This document shows positions 33,137 to 42,283 of a stretch of DNA of 45,357 nt, piece by piece. The notes under the pieces are model-generated. The model saw nothing but the letters and a program-made list of their open reading frames with translations. It was not told where the DNA came from and did not search any database. Both the position numbers and the translations under genes were made by a program. How positions within the stretch are numbered: the first letter of the stretch is position 1; each line of letters begins with the position of its first letter. Origin of the DNA: Gilliamella sp. Lep-s35 (lineage in GTDB: Bacteria > Pseudomonadota > Gammaproteobacteria > Enterobacterales > Orbaceae). The DNA lies in assembly GCF_009795845.1 (NCBI RefSeq), contig NZ_WTEX01000019.1, positions 1 through 45,357 of the forward strand. Reading direction: 5' to 3'.

Positions 33137-34141
33137 CTATTGACTAATCGTAGATTTCCATTCACGCACCCAAGCTTTTTGTTGGCTTTCAACTTGCTTT
33201 GCATCAAACTCAAGCGCTTTATTGACAGGTTTAATCTGTCCAAAAGCTTCAGGTAATTCGGTATTAACAATAGGATACATAATATTTTTTTCTGCAAATT
33301 GACGTTGCACATCGGGCGTTAATAAATATTGCAAAAAGGCACGTGCTAATTCAGGATGATGATTATATTTAGTAATGCCTGCCACTTCAACTTGGCGATA
33401 ATGCCCTTCATCAAAAATTGCTGCAACATAGCGATGTTCATTATTATTCATAATATGTGCAACAGGTGAAGTACTATAGCTAAGTACAAAATCGGCTTCA
33501 TCTTTTAAAAATAACCCATAAGATTCGCTCCAACCTTTAGTAATAGTGACTGTATTTTTAGCTATTTTTTGCCATGCAGATACTGCATCATCACCATAGA
33601 TATTCTTCACCCAAAATAAAAAACCTAAGCCTGGAGTACTTGTTCTAGGATCTTGATAAATAATTCGCCAATTTGCTTTATTATCCACTAACTCATGCAT
33701 ACTATGTGGAGGATTGGTGATCTTTTGTTGATCATAAATAAATGCAAAATAACCAAAATCATAAGGTATAAAATCACTATCCCACCAATCAATATTCAAA
33801 TTATCAGGCTTGCTGATTTGATGAGGAACAATAATATTAATCATTTTTGCTTGTTCTAAAAGGTTATTATCTAACCCTAAAATAACATCGGCATTAGTTT
33901 TATCACCTTCAAGGCGAATTCGATTCAAAATTGACACTCCATCGCCTAAGGTCACGATATCTAGCTGACAGTTACATTGAGCTTCAAACCCTTTTTTTAT
34001 TTCCTGACCGGGTCCCCATTCTGAAATAAACGAATTGTAACTATAAACAGTCAAAGTAGGTCGTTCGTCGGTAGCGTTAGCATTGTTGTTGATAAAAAGC
34101 ACAAACAATCCCAACGGTAATAGAATATTTTTAAAAAACAT
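33137..34141 (-). CDS. thiB: thiamine-binding periplasmic protein ThiB (TbpA)
   Basis: Encodes 334 residues. ATG 34141 follows GGAGG, and the N-terminus MFFKNILLPLGLFVLFI then NNNANA is a signal peptide. Mature sequence LTVYSYNSFISEWGPGQEIK, CQLDIVTLGDGVSILNR, VILGLDNNLL, IYQDPRTSTPGLGFLFW and TITKGWSESYGLFLKDEAD match E. coli TbpA closely; it binds thiamine and its phosphates. First gene of the operon, 59 bases after the TPP riboswitch. Confidence 0.95.
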   Translation of the reverse strand: MFFKNILLPLGLFVLFINNNANATDERPTLTVYSYNSFISEWGPGQEIKKGFEAQCNCQLDIVTLGDGVSILNRIRLEGDKTNADVILGLDNNLLEQAKMINIIVPHQISKPDNLNIDWWDSDFIPYDFGYFAFIYDQQKITNPPHSMHELVDNKANWRIIYQDPRTSTPGLGFLFWVKNIYGDDAVSAWQKIAKNTVTITKGWSESYGLFLKDEADFVLSYSTSPVAHIMNNNEHRYVAAIFDEGHYRQVEVAGITKYNHHPELARAFLQYLLTPDVQRQFAEKNIMYPIVNTELPEAFGQIKPVNKALEFDAKQVESQQKAWVREWKSTISQ

Positions 34142-34199
34142 TTTGCCTCCAAAATAGCAAATAAAAGACAAAAGGTTTTGAGTAGGTATAATAACTCAA

Positions 34200-34290
34200 A
34201 TCCCTCCGCTGGCATGATCCAGTTCAGGTTCGACGGGTTACGTTAGTCAACCTAACATTCTCAGCCCTTCTGGGCACCCCGTTGAGAACG
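34200..34290 (-). promoter_or_regulatory. TPP riboswitch (thi box)
   Basis: On the minus strand the region reads GGGGTGCCC, AGAAGGGCTGAGAATG, then AACCTGAACTGGATCATGCC and AGCGGAGGGA. These are the conserved TPP aptamer elements CUGAGA, ACCUGAUCUGG and GCGUAGGGA in the right order and spacing. It precedes thiB, so it should lower thiBPQ expression when TPP is plentiful. Confidence 0.95.
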
Positions 34291-34374
34291 TTGAGTAGTT
34301 TAGAGGTTAGAGTTAGGCTTGTAAATAACGGAACAGGTACTAAAAAGTATAATAAACAGTGTAGAAAAATGCCG

Positions 34375-34734
34375 AGTTGTTTACACTCCATGATCAAAAT
34401 AATCTGCTAAAAATTCATAAGGCGTTTTTCTTAAAATTACTTTATGCATCTTAACAAGATTATAAAATTAATCAATTTCTTAAAATTTTATTTCCTATAT
34501 TTTAAATCATTAAATATTGGCTGATTAGACCGCGCATCAATGCAAAATTCGCATCACGCTTGCGGCTTTTTCATTGATTTGTGGGTAGATGATTTTTGTT
34601 GATTTTTTGCTTGATAAACCGGTTATCACGCAATTTATCTAAACAAACATTTATCTAACCAACAAAAGTAACGCCATTTTTGTGAAAAAATTTCAGGAAA
34701 GCACCCTGTTTATGTAAAAAAACAATAAAAATCA
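34375..34734. repeat. dispersed intergenic repeats, second locus
   Basis: 34375-34413 and 34671-34734 are diverged copies of sequences at 11649-11686 and 11931-11994. Between them lies a stretch including CGCATCACGCTTGCGGCTTT (34550-34569) and a T-rich region; no gene is recognisable. Confidence 0.5.
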
Positions 34735-34754
34735 TATCAATATAAAAAGCAACT

Positions 34755-34975
34755 TAATCACTGCGCAAGACTATATTGTTGTTTGTCTTGTTTCGAGGTC
34801 TGAATGTGCTGACAATAGAGCAAGGCTATGCTTGGTCGAAAGCAAATCATAGACTGCACATTAAGACTAAGCGCCGACATCGGTTCAGCTCTAGGCCTCT
34901 TCTAGAGCTAAAAGTATGAATTGGCAAGCAATTTGCTTTAATTCTCTGACTCAGGCGTGCTCACTGCAGCCATTT
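34755..34975. other. unexplained, less AT-rich, structure-prone island upstream of argS
   Basis: No long open frame on either strand. The base composition differs from the AT-rich spacers around it. It contains AGCTCTAG/CTAGAGCT arms around GCCTCTT (34888-34910), CCGA-CA-TCGG, and GCAAGCAATTTGC. It may be a structured RNA or a decayed gene. I compared it in mind with tmRNA, 6S, RNase P and 4.5S RNA and saw no match. Confidence 0.3.
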
Positions 34976-35138
34976 TAATCACTTAAATTACAAACCACCA
35001 AAACTACAACTGTAAGCTCAATACATCGACAAAATAACACCTCGATTTTAAACAAAAATTACTTAGAAAAGATATTTATTTAATTAAAGTTTTTTATTTT
35101 CTTTTTAAAGAAAAACAATCCCCCATCATATCCAATCA

Positions 35139-35167
35139 GTGACAATTTATCACTTTCTCGGTATGAT
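35139..35167 (+). promoter_or_regulatory. argS promoter
   Basis: GTGACA (35139-35144) and TATGAT (35162-35167) with exactly 17 bases between, each hexamer differing from consensus at one position. It is 35 bases before the argS start. Confidence 0.6.
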
Positions 35168-35201
35168 ATTAGCCATTTTATGATAATCGATTAGGTTTAG
35201 T

Positions 35202-36935
35202 GTGAATATTCAACAATTATTAACGCAACGCGTTTCGCAAGCAATGATTATGGCGGGTGCCGATAAGAACTGTGATGCTTTAATTAAGCAATCAAATAAA
35301 GCTCAATTTGGTGATTACCAAGCCAATGGTATTATGGCTGTTGCTAAGAAACTTGGAATGCCACCTCGCGATCTTGCTCAAGCTGTTTTACAACATTTAG
35401 ATATCGATGATATCGCCGAAAAAGTTGAGATTGCAGGCCCTGGTTTTATTAATATCTTTTTAAAAAATAGCTGGATTGCTGAGCAAAATGAAATTGCATT
35501 AAACAGTGACAAACTCAATATCACCCTCCCTGCCAAACCACAAACCATTGTGGTCGATTATTCGGCGCCAAATGTAGCTAAAGAAATGCACGTTGGTCAC
35601 TTGCGTTCAACCATTATTGGCGATGCGAGTGTGCGTGTTTTGTCATTTTTGGGACATAATGTGATTCGAGCCAATCATGTTGGCGATTGGGGAACGCAAT
35701 TTGGTATGTTAATTGCGTATCTTGAAAAAATGCAAAATGAACATGCCAATGATATGGAACTTTCAGATTTAGAATCATTCTATCGTGCTGCTAAAAAACA
35801 CTATGATGAAGACGACGTGTTTGCTGAAAAGGCACGTAATTATGTTGTTAAACTACAAGGTGGTGATGAGTATTGCCGTGATATGTGGCGCAAGCTAGTA
35901 GATATTACCATGACGCAAAATATCGCCACTTATCGACGTTTAAATGTTACGTTAACCGTTGAAGATACTATGGGCGAAAGTATCTATAACAGTATGCTGC
36001 CAACAATTGTGGCTGATTTAAAACAGAAAAAACTAGCAGTTGAAAGCGATGGCGCGATTGTTGTGTTTTTAGATGAATATAAAAACAAAGAAGGCGAGCC
36101 AATGGGTGTTATCATCCAAAAACGTGACGGCGGTTACCTTTATGCTACCACCGATATTGCCTGCGCTAAATACCGTTACGAAACATTGCACGCAGATCGT
36201 ATCCTTTATTATACCGATTCCCGTCAACATCAACATTTAGAGCAAGTTTGGGCTATTGTACATAAAGCTAAGTATGTACCAGAATCGTTAAAACTTGAGC
36301 ACCATATGTTTGGTATGATGCTTGGCAAAGATGGAAAGCCGTTTAAAACTCGTTCTGGCGATACAGTTAAACTCAATGACTTGCTCGATGAAGCCTGCGA
36401 ACGTGCGACAACGTTAATTCGCAGTAAGAATCCTGAATTATCTGAAAGCGAGCTTGCTAAAATTGTCGATGCGGTAGCAATTGGTGCGGTTAAATATGCT
36501 GATCTTTCAAAAAACCGTACTACTGATTATGTTTTTGATTGGGATAATATGTTGTCATTCGAGGGCAATACCGCACCTTATTTGCAATATGCTTATACCC
36601 GTGTGTTATCTATCTTCAAAAAAGCTAATATTGCAAAAGACAGTTTAACGGGTGATATCTGTTTAGACACCGATAAAGAGCGCGCTTTAGCAACACGTTT
36701 AATTCAATTCGATGAGACCATTTCAACCGTTGCAAACGAAGGTACGCCACATGTGCTTTGTGCTTATCTTTATGAAATTGCGACGCTGTTTTCAAGTTTT
36801 TATGAAAACTGCCCTATCTTAACGGCAGATAACGAAAGCTTGAAGCAAAGCCGTTTGAAATTATCGTCGTTAACAGCAAAAACCCTCAAAATTGGTCTTG
36901 ATATGTTAGGTATTAAGACAGTTGAGAAAATGTAA
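35202..36935 (+). CDS. argS: arginyl-tRNA synthetase ArgS
   Basis: Encodes 577 residues, same as E. coli. GTG start 35202 aligns with the E. coli N-terminus MNIQ and has only a weak AGG upstream. Class Ia motifs: HVGH in [37 protein letters not shown], and the KMSKS-equivalent region around [20 protein letters not shown]. The anticodon-binding DALR domain ends [10 protein letters not shown]. Confidence 0.97.
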   Translation: MNIQQLLTQRVSQAMIMAGADKNCDALIKQSNKAQFGDYQANGIMAVAKKLGMPPRDLAQAVLQHLDIDDIAEKVEIAGPGFINIFLKNSWIAEQNEIALNSDKLNITLPAKPQTIVVDYSAPNVAKEMHVGHLRSTIIGDASVRVLSFLGHNVIRANHVGDWGTQFGMLIAYLEKMQNEHANDMELSDLESFYRAAKKHYDEDDVFAEKARNYVVKLQGGDEYCRDMWRKLVDITMTQNIATYRRLNVTLTVEDTMGESIYNSMLPTIVADLKQKKLAVESDGAIVVFLDEYKNKEGEPMGVIIQKRDGGYLYATTDIACAKYRYETLHADRILYYTDSRQHQHLEQVWAIVHKAKYVPESLKLEHHMFGMMLGKDGKPFKTRSGDTVKLNDLLDEACERATTLIRSKNPELSESELAKIVDAVAIGAVKYADLSKNRTTDYVFDWDNMLSFEGNTAPYLQYAYTRVLSIFKKANIAKDSLTGDICLDTDKERALATRLIQFDETISTVANEGTPHVLCAYLYEIATLFSSFYENCPILTADNESLKQSRLKLSSLTAKTLKIGLDMLGIKTVEKM

Positions 36936-36942
36936 CAAAATT

Positions 36943-36996
36943 GCCACTTATGTTGATGGATTTATAATATCGAACAAGCATAACAACATAAGTGGC
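36943..36996 (+). terminator. long inverted repeat after argS
   Basis: GCCACTTATGTTG (36943-36955) and CAACATAAGTGGC (36984-36996) are perfect 13-bp arms with a 28-base loop, beginning eight bases after the argS stop. The following sequence (TGCTTTGC) is not a strong T-run, so termination is probable but not certain. Confidence 0.55.
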
Positions 36997-37038
36997 TGCT
37001 TTGCTAATATGCAATATTTTGTGAATTTTTAGTTATCG

Positions 37039-37257
37039 ATGATTAGGTTTATTATTCGCCAACAAAATAAGTTAATGGCATTACTGCTATTAACCATTGC
37101 GCTTGTTGCCATTCGGCTTTATCCCCACGCTCCACTTTCTGAACCATTGACCTTTTCGACTCGTTATTATGATAACAATAATCAGCTAATTCGCATGACA
37201 TTAACTGATGTTAAATTACTCAGTAATCTCATTTTTGTGACAATAAATTATTATTAA
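37039..37257 (+). pseudogene. pbpC (penicillin-binding protein 1C) 5' remnant
   Basis: Encodes 72 residues. One membrane helix (LMALLLLTIALVAI) is followed by RLYPHAPLSEPLTFSTRYYD and NNQLIRMTLTD. This matches the N-terminal anchor and first beta-strand of PBP1C, where the next residues would lead into the transglycosylase domain. Here the frame continues with an unrelated LLSNLIFVTINYY and stops. PBP1C is about 770 residues, so only the first tenth remains, and no further pbpC sequence is seen before the next gene. Confidence 0.6.
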
Positions 37258-37591
37258 TAAATAATTAGTTAATGTTAAATATCTTATTTTTATAGACATT
37301 AAACTGATTAAAGATGTTTTTCAAAAACAAAAAATCTAAAAAATAATACTTTAACTATTTCATTTATTTATATATTTTATGAATTATAGTACTTGCTATT
37401 ACCAATATTTTGGTTAAAATTCCTGCTGTTTTGAATCGATATGGCGTTAGTACAATGAGTAATAGTAAATCAATCGTTTTAATCAATAAAATTATTGATA
37501 TTATATTTTGTCCTCCTTTTTTGGGGGATTTTTTTTGTCTGCACCATTCGATTTTATCTTTTTATTTTAAACAGAATTGTAGAGGCAGATT
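37258..37591 (+). promoter_or_regulatory. leader of the amidohydrolase gene with a terminator-like hairpin
   Basis: Non-coding AT-rich stretch. At 37509-37535 TCCTCC and GGGGGA (one G-U pair) flank TTTTTT and are followed by eight T, forming an intrinsic-terminator-like hairpin about 60 bases before ATG 37592. A short frame from ATG 37458 (MSNSKSIVLINKIIDII) runs through the hairpin. Either a terminator of an upstream transcript or an attenuator for the gene that follows. Confidence 0.35.
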
Positions 37592-38608
37592 ATGACCGAT
37601 AATAAAAAAATGTTATTAACCAGTCGAGATCAAAGCTTAAAAGCTTATTTAATCAATAAAATTAAGCAAAATGGTGGTTGGGTTAATTCGCATATGCATG
37701 CAGATCGTGCTTTTACTATCTCGGTTGATAGTTTTGATGTTTATCAAAAACAATCATTAATTGAAAAATGGGATACGCTAGATAAAGTCAAAGCGTCGAT
37801 GAGCGAGGATGATTATTATCGACATTTTAGTATGGCGGTTGAGCGAATGATTGAACAAGGTGTTAGTGCCATGGGATCGTTTGTTGATATTGACCCAATT
37901 GCAGAAGAGCGCGCTATTAAAGGGGCATTACGGGCTCGAGAAACCTATAAAAACGACATCATCATAAAATTAGTCAATCAAACACTTAAAGGTGTTATTG
38001 ATAAAGAGGCGCGTTATTGGTTTGATAAAGGCGCTGATTTGGTTGATATTATTGGCGGTTTGCCACGTCGTGATGAGCGTGATCATGGCAAAGGTATGGG
38101 GCTTAAACATCTTGACGTGTTAATGCAAACTGGTAAATCATTAGGCAAAATGGTGCATGTGCATGTTGACCAATTTAATTCACAAGATGAAATCGAAACA
38201 GAACAACTTACTGATAAAACCCTTGAACACGGTATGCATGGGCGTGTGGTTGCAATTCATAGCATATCAATTACTGCACACAGTTTAGAATATCGCCAAA
38301 AACTCTATAAAAAAATGCAAGAAGCCAAAATGATGGTTATCGCCTGCCCATTTGCTTGGATCGATAGTCCTCGTCGTGAAGAACAAGGCCCTACTCGTAA
38401 CTCGCTAACGCCAGTGGATGAACTCGCTGCTGCGGGTATTCCTGTTGCCATTGGCACGGATAATGTGAGTGACTATATGTTACCATTTTCTACGGGCAAC
38501 ATGTGGGAAGAACTTAAACTGTTAGTCACTGGATGCCGTTACACTGATTTAGATAATGTGGTTAATGTGGCAACTAAAAATGGGCGAATGGTGCTGGGTA
38601 TTGATTGA
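37592..38608 (+). CDS. amidohydrolase-superfamily metal-dependent hydrolase (cytosine deaminase-like)
   Basis: Encodes 338 residues; ATG 37592 follows AGAGG. Metal-binding HxH in VNSHMHADRAF (strand 1), VHVHVDQFNSQDE (with the strand 5 His), AIHSISIT (strand 6 His) and AIGTDNVSDY (strand 8 Asp). The GTDN motif and HVDQ are like CodA-type deaminases and related N-acyl or amidine hydrolases. There is no signal peptide, so it is cytoplasmic. The substrate cannot be read from sequence, and the neighbours give no pathway clue. It stands alone, with a 12-bp inverted repeat downstream. Confidence 0.75.
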   Translation: MTDNKKMLLTSRDQSLKAYLINKIKQNGGWVNSHMHADRAFTISVDSFDVYQKQSLIEKWDTLDKVKASMSEDDYYRHFSMAVERMIEQGVSAMGSFVDIDPIAEERAIKGALRARETYKNDIIIKLVNQTLKGVIDKEARYWFDKGADLVDIIGGLPRRDERDHGKGMGLKHLDVLMQTGKSLGKMVHVHVDQFNSQDEIETEQLTDKTLEHGMHGRVVAIHSISITAHSLEYRQKLYKKMQEAKMMVIACPFAWIDSPRREEQGPTRNSLTPVDELAAAGIPVAIGTDNVSDYMLPFSTGNMWEELKLLVTGCRYTDLDNVVNVATKNGRMVLGID

Positions 38609-38646
38609 TTAGCTGTAGTAGTTTGAATTTAACCAGTCAGACACCG

Positions 38647-38690
38647 ATTACTCATCGAAATTTATTAGAAAAGTAATATCGATGAGTAAT
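38647..38690. terminator. inverted repeat between convergent genes
   Basis: ATTACTCATCGA (38647-38658) and TCGATGAGTAAT (38679-38690) are perfect arms with a 20-base loop between the amidohydrolase and the HlyD-like gene. It lacks a clear T-run on either strand, so it is a possible bidirectional terminator. Confidence 0.4.
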
Positions 38691-38733
38691 AATTATCTGT
38701 CAAATTAAATGAAAGCTATTACAAATTAATGTA

Positions 38734-40062
38734 CTAACGTTGCTTACCAACGTCATCTAAAGCTTCCATCATTGGGCTTAATAGATAGCTTAATAAGGTT
38801 CTTTGTCCTGTTATTATTTCCGCAGAAATTGACATCCCTGGCTCTAAATTAACAGCTTGATCATCAATAATTAAGTGATTTTTACTTAATTCAATGACAG
38901 CTTTATATACAAGTCCTAAGTCTTTATCTTCAATAGCGTCAGAAGAAATAGTTAACAATTTGCCTTCAATCCAACCATAACGCGTAAAATCAAATGTATC
39001 AATCTTTACCGTAACCGATTGATTTTTTCTTAGAAAACCAATATCTTGGTTGCTCACCAAAACTTCTGCAATCAGTTTTTCATTTTCAGGAACAATCTTC
39101 AATAGCTCTTGAGGTGCCTCAACTGCAGCGCCTGCATCTCGGTAAGCTAACGATTCTACAATCCCTGCAATAGGGGCTTTTAATTCATACTGTTCAATAA
39201 GTGCTTCTAGCTGCTTTTGTTGTACGGATAATAGGTGGTTTTGATTGAGTTTTTGTATTTTTTCCTGTTCAACTTCTTTAATTTTATCGGCAATATGAGA
39301 CTTTATTTGTGTATCAATTTGAGCATAACTTGCGCGCATCTCTTTCACTTTTGCTTCGGCTGCACTCACAGTAAATTTTGCTTCTAGATATTTTTTCTTA
39401 ACCTCAAGTAAACTATCTTTACTTGTCATATTTTTTTTATAGAGCACATCTAGCGCCTGATGTTGTTCTTCATAAATCGGTAATAGATTTTCAGCCATCT
39501 CTTTTTGAGCTTGATAATTTTCTATCTGAGCCATTAACACTTGTTGGTTTAACTTAAAAACCTCTTTTTCTTTATAATCATCTTCTACTTCAGCTTGAAG
39601 TAGCATCGAAATTTGTTTGGCAAGTATTGGGGACTCGGTTTGTAACTCAGTAGGTAAAGTCATCGCCGCTGGGCGATTAAGGTAGTGTTCGTACAATAAT
39701 GTTAACCTAGCAATATGAAAGCGATTAATCTGTTGTTGTAATAGATTCTCTTCTAATTGTGCTAACAATGATTTGCTATTTAGCTTAATTAAAGGCTGTC
39801 CCTTTTCAACATGCTGCCCTTCTTTAACCAATACGGCGACAATTTCGGCTGTGACCGACGTGTTAACGGGTCTTGATAGTTCATTGACAACTAATTTTCC
39901 ACGAGTGGTGGCAACAATATCAACTTTACTTAACGAGGACCAGCAAACAACAATAACAAATAAAACCATAATTACCCATAATAACAACCTACCAAGGGGG
40001 GAAGGCGGTGTCTCTTGAACCTCTAATACAGCAGGCAAAAAGTCACGGTAATTTTTTTTCAT
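38734..40062 (-). CDS. HlyD-family type I secretion adaptor (membrane fusion protein)
   Basis: Encodes 442 residues from the ATG that overlaps the permease stop codon (TGATG). One N-terminal membrane helix (LLLWVIMVLFVIVVCW) is followed by a biotinyl-lipoyl half (VKEGQHVEKGQPLIKLN), long coiled-coil helices (about 95-290) and the second half-motif YELKAPIAGIVESLAY with a C-terminal beta-barrel (GMSISAEIITGQRTLLSYLL). HlyD bridges the inner-membrane ABC exporter and a TolC-type outer-membrane channel; no TolC gene is in the window. Confidence 0.93.
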   Translation of the reverse strand: MKKNYRDFLPAVLEVQETPPSPLGRLLLWVIMVLFVIVVCWSSLSKVDIVATTRGKLVVNELSRPVNTSVTAEIVAVLVKEGQHVEKGQPLIKLNSKSLLAQLEENLLQQQINRFHIARLTLLYEHYLNRPAAMTLPTELQTESPILAKQISMLLQAEVEDDYKEKEVFKLNQQVLMAQIENYQAQKEMAENLLPIYEEQHQALDVLYKKNMTSKDSLLEVKKKYLEAKFTVSAAEAKVKEMRASYAQIDTQIKSHIADKIKEVEQEKIQKLNQNHLLSVQQKQLEALIEQYELKAPIAGIVESLAYRDAGAAVEAPQELLKIVPENEKLIAEVLVSNQDIGFLRKNQSVTVKIDTFDFTRYGWIEGKLLTISSDAIEDKDLGLVYKAVIELSKNHLIIDDQAVNLEPGMSISAEIITGQRTLLSYLLSPMMEALDDVGKQR

Positions 40063-42170
40063 CAATGGCTCCCACTTTGTAAATCATGCAGCTTATAATA
40101 AATCCCCTTTTTATCTAACAACATTTGATGGGATCCTTGTTCAACAATTTCACCTTTTTCCATTACAATAATGCGATCTGCGTGCCTAACTGTTGATAGG
40201 CGGTGAGCAATAATAAAAACCGTTTTATCATGACAAATTTTTGCCATATTATCTTGAATAATCTGTTCTGACTCATAATCAAGCGCACTGGTTGCTTCAT
40301 CAAAAATAAGCAATTTAGGATTTGTTATTAATGCTCGAGCAATACCAATTCGCTGTTTTTGTCCACCAGATAATTGCCCCCCATTCTCGCCGACTGGCGT
40401 GTCATATCCTAATGGAAATTCACTAATAAAATCATGAGCACCGGCCATTATTGCAGCATTAACCACCGCTTCAAGAGGCGCATCAGGAATTGCTAATGCA
40501 ATATTGTCACGAATAGAGCCATTAAAAAGCTGTGTCTCTTGTAATACCACGCCAATTTGTTTACGTAACCATTGGGGATCTGTTTGTGCAATATCAATAC
40601 CATCGATAAAAACTTGCCCTTCTATCGGGGTATAGAGTCGCTGTATCAACCTAGTTAATGTACTTTTACCCGATCCTGAGCGCCCAACAATACCGATAAC
40701 CTCACCAACATTAACCGATAAATTCAATTGTCGAATAACAGGCGCAGCATCGGGTCTATAAGCAAAAGAGATGTTAGCAAAACGGACATGTCCCTTGATT
40801 TCTTTCAAAACACTGCTATTTTCTTGTTGTCGTTCCGCAGGAACATTTAATATATCGCCCAAGCGTTTTACTGAAATCGAAACCTGCTGAAAACTTTGCC
40901 ATAACTGCACTAATCGTAATACGGGGGTTGTTGCTTGTCCTGCAAACATATTAAAAGCGACCAGTCCACCCACAGTCAATTTGCCTTCAATCACTAAATT
41001 TGCGCCATACCATAAAATGGCAACACTCGTTAATTTATTAACCAGTTGAGATATTTGCCCTGCAATATTTCCTAAATTTTGTGTTTTAAAACAGCTTGTC
41101 ACAAAGTAGGCAATTTGTTCATCCCAACGACGTGTCATATGATTTTCAACTGCCATCGCTTTAACTTGCTCAATACCTGAGATACTTTCCACTAAAAAGG
41201 CTTGATTTCTAGCACCTTGTTGAAACTGCTCATCAAGACGTCTACGTAACACTGGGGTAATAAAAGCTGATAACATGATATAAGGAATCAATGACACCAA
41301 AACAATTAATGTCAGGGGAATACTATAAAATGCCATAATGACAAAAAAAACAATCGCAAAAAGAATATCTAAACAAAGTGTCATTGCACTGCCAGTTAAG
41401 AATTCACGTACTGTTTTTAGTTCATAAACACGAGCAACAGTAATACCAACTTGACGCGATTTAAAGTAGCTTAAAGGTAATGAAAGCAGATGTTTATATA
41501 GTAACGAACTGAGCATGACATCAATACGTTGCGAGGTATGCGCCATTTGATAATTACGTAACCCACCTAAAATCACATCAAAAATCACGATAGTAAACAT
41601 TCCAATAGCTAACACATCTAATGTTGTTAAACTTTGATGAGCAAGCACTTTATCTACAACAACCTGAAAAAATAGTGGAGTAACCAAAGCTAAAATTTGG
41701 ATAAAAAATGAGGCCAATAAAATTTCACCCATCAGTTTTTTATAACGCATAAAAGCTTGAAAAAACCATTGGATGTTAAACTCTCGATTAATTGATTCCC
41801 ATGTAATTCGTTTGGTAAATAAAAACGCACTCATTTTTTCTTGTACCTGTGGCGTTATCACTTCTGGCTGTTTTTTGTGAGGAGATTGAATCAGCCATTG
41901 ACCATCTTTAACTGCTAATAAAACGACATAACCTTGCTGCTTTAAATGGACAATAATAGGCGTCGAAATTTTATTATTTAGATTTAATTTATCAATATAG
42001 CGGCATTTTAACCCTGTTTTTTTGACTGCTCTAACAAACTGGAGTGGGATATTATGTTCATCATCAAGATAGAACTGTTCTTGTAACGATTTAGTATTGA
42101 CCGCTAATCCATAAAATTGAGCGATAATCGTAAATCCTAACCATAAATCATTATACTTTTCTTTTTGCAT
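40062..42170 (-). CDS. HlyB-type type I secretion ABC exporter
   Basis: Encodes 702 residues from ATG 42170, preceded by GGAA. The N-terminal 125 residues are a C39 peptidase-like domain with no Cys at the catalytic position (LWLGFTIIAQFYGL), so like HlyB it should bind the substrate without cutting it. Then a six-helix membrane domain (ILALVTPLFFQVVVDKVLAH) and an ATPase: GRSGSGKSTLTRLIQ, LSGGQKQRIGIARAL, LLIFDEATSALDYES, IIAHRLSTVRHAD. The likely substrate is the RTX protein encoded just upstream on the same strand. Confidence 0.94.
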   Translation of the reverse strand: MQKEKYNDLWLGFTIIAQFYGLAVNTKSLQEQFYLDDEHNIPLQFVRAVKKTGLKCRYIDKLNLNNKISTPIIVHLKQQGYVVLLAVKDGQWLIQSPHKKQPEVITPQVQEKMSAFLFTKRITWESINREFNIQWFFQAFMRYKKLMGEILLASFFIQILALVTPLFFQVVVDKVLAHQSLTTLDVLAIGMFTIVIFDVILGGLRNYQMAHTSQRIDVMLSSLLYKHLLSLPLSYFKSRQVGITVARVYELKTVREFLTGSAMTLCLDILFAIVFFVIMAFYSIPLTLIVLVSLIPYIMLSAFITPVLRRRLDEQFQQGARNQAFLVESISGIEQVKAMAVENHMTRRWDEQIAYFVTSCFKTQNLGNIAGQISQLVNKLTSVAILWYGANLVIEGKLTVGGLVAFNMFAGQATTPVLRLVQLWQSFQQVSISVKRLGDILNVPAERQQENSSVLKEIKGHVRFANISFAYRPDAAPVIRQLNLSVNVGEVIGIVGRSGSGKSTLTRLIQRLYTPIEGQVFIDGIDIAQTDPQWLRKQIGVVLQETQLFNGSIRDNIALAIPDAPLEAVVNAAIMAGAHDFISEFPLGYDTPVGENGGQLSGGQKQRIGIARALITNPKLLIFDEATSALDYESEQIIQDNMAKICHDKTVFIIAHRLSTVRHADRIIVMEKGEIVEQGSHQMLLDKKGIYYKLHDLQSGSH

Positions 42171-42227
42171 CAATTTTTCCAAAATAATTCACCATTTAGA
42201 CCGACAAAACAAACTTAAATTCTAAAT

Positions 42228-42255
42228 AAAAGACAGCCCTTATCAGCTGTCTTTT
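42228..42255 (-). terminator. terminator between the RTX gene and the secretion genes
   Basis: AAAAGACAGC (42228-42237) and GCTGTCTTTT (42246-42255) form a perfect 10-bp stem with an eight-base loop. On the minus strand it is followed by a T-rich stretch, 30 bases after the RTX stop. The exporter genes may therefore depend on read-through or their own promoter. Confidence 0.75.
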
Positions 42256-42283
42256 AATGATTAAAATAAAATCTAAAGATTAG

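Noticed and set aside
34755-34975. Assignment of the island as tmRNA, 6S RNA, RNase P RNA or 4.5S RNA
   Set aside because: None of their conserved core sequences is visible on either strand.
37410-37595. 61-codon frame before the amidohydrolase as a protein gene
   Set aside because: It runs through the terminator-like hairpin, has no family resemblance and overlaps the next start; treated as leader sequence.
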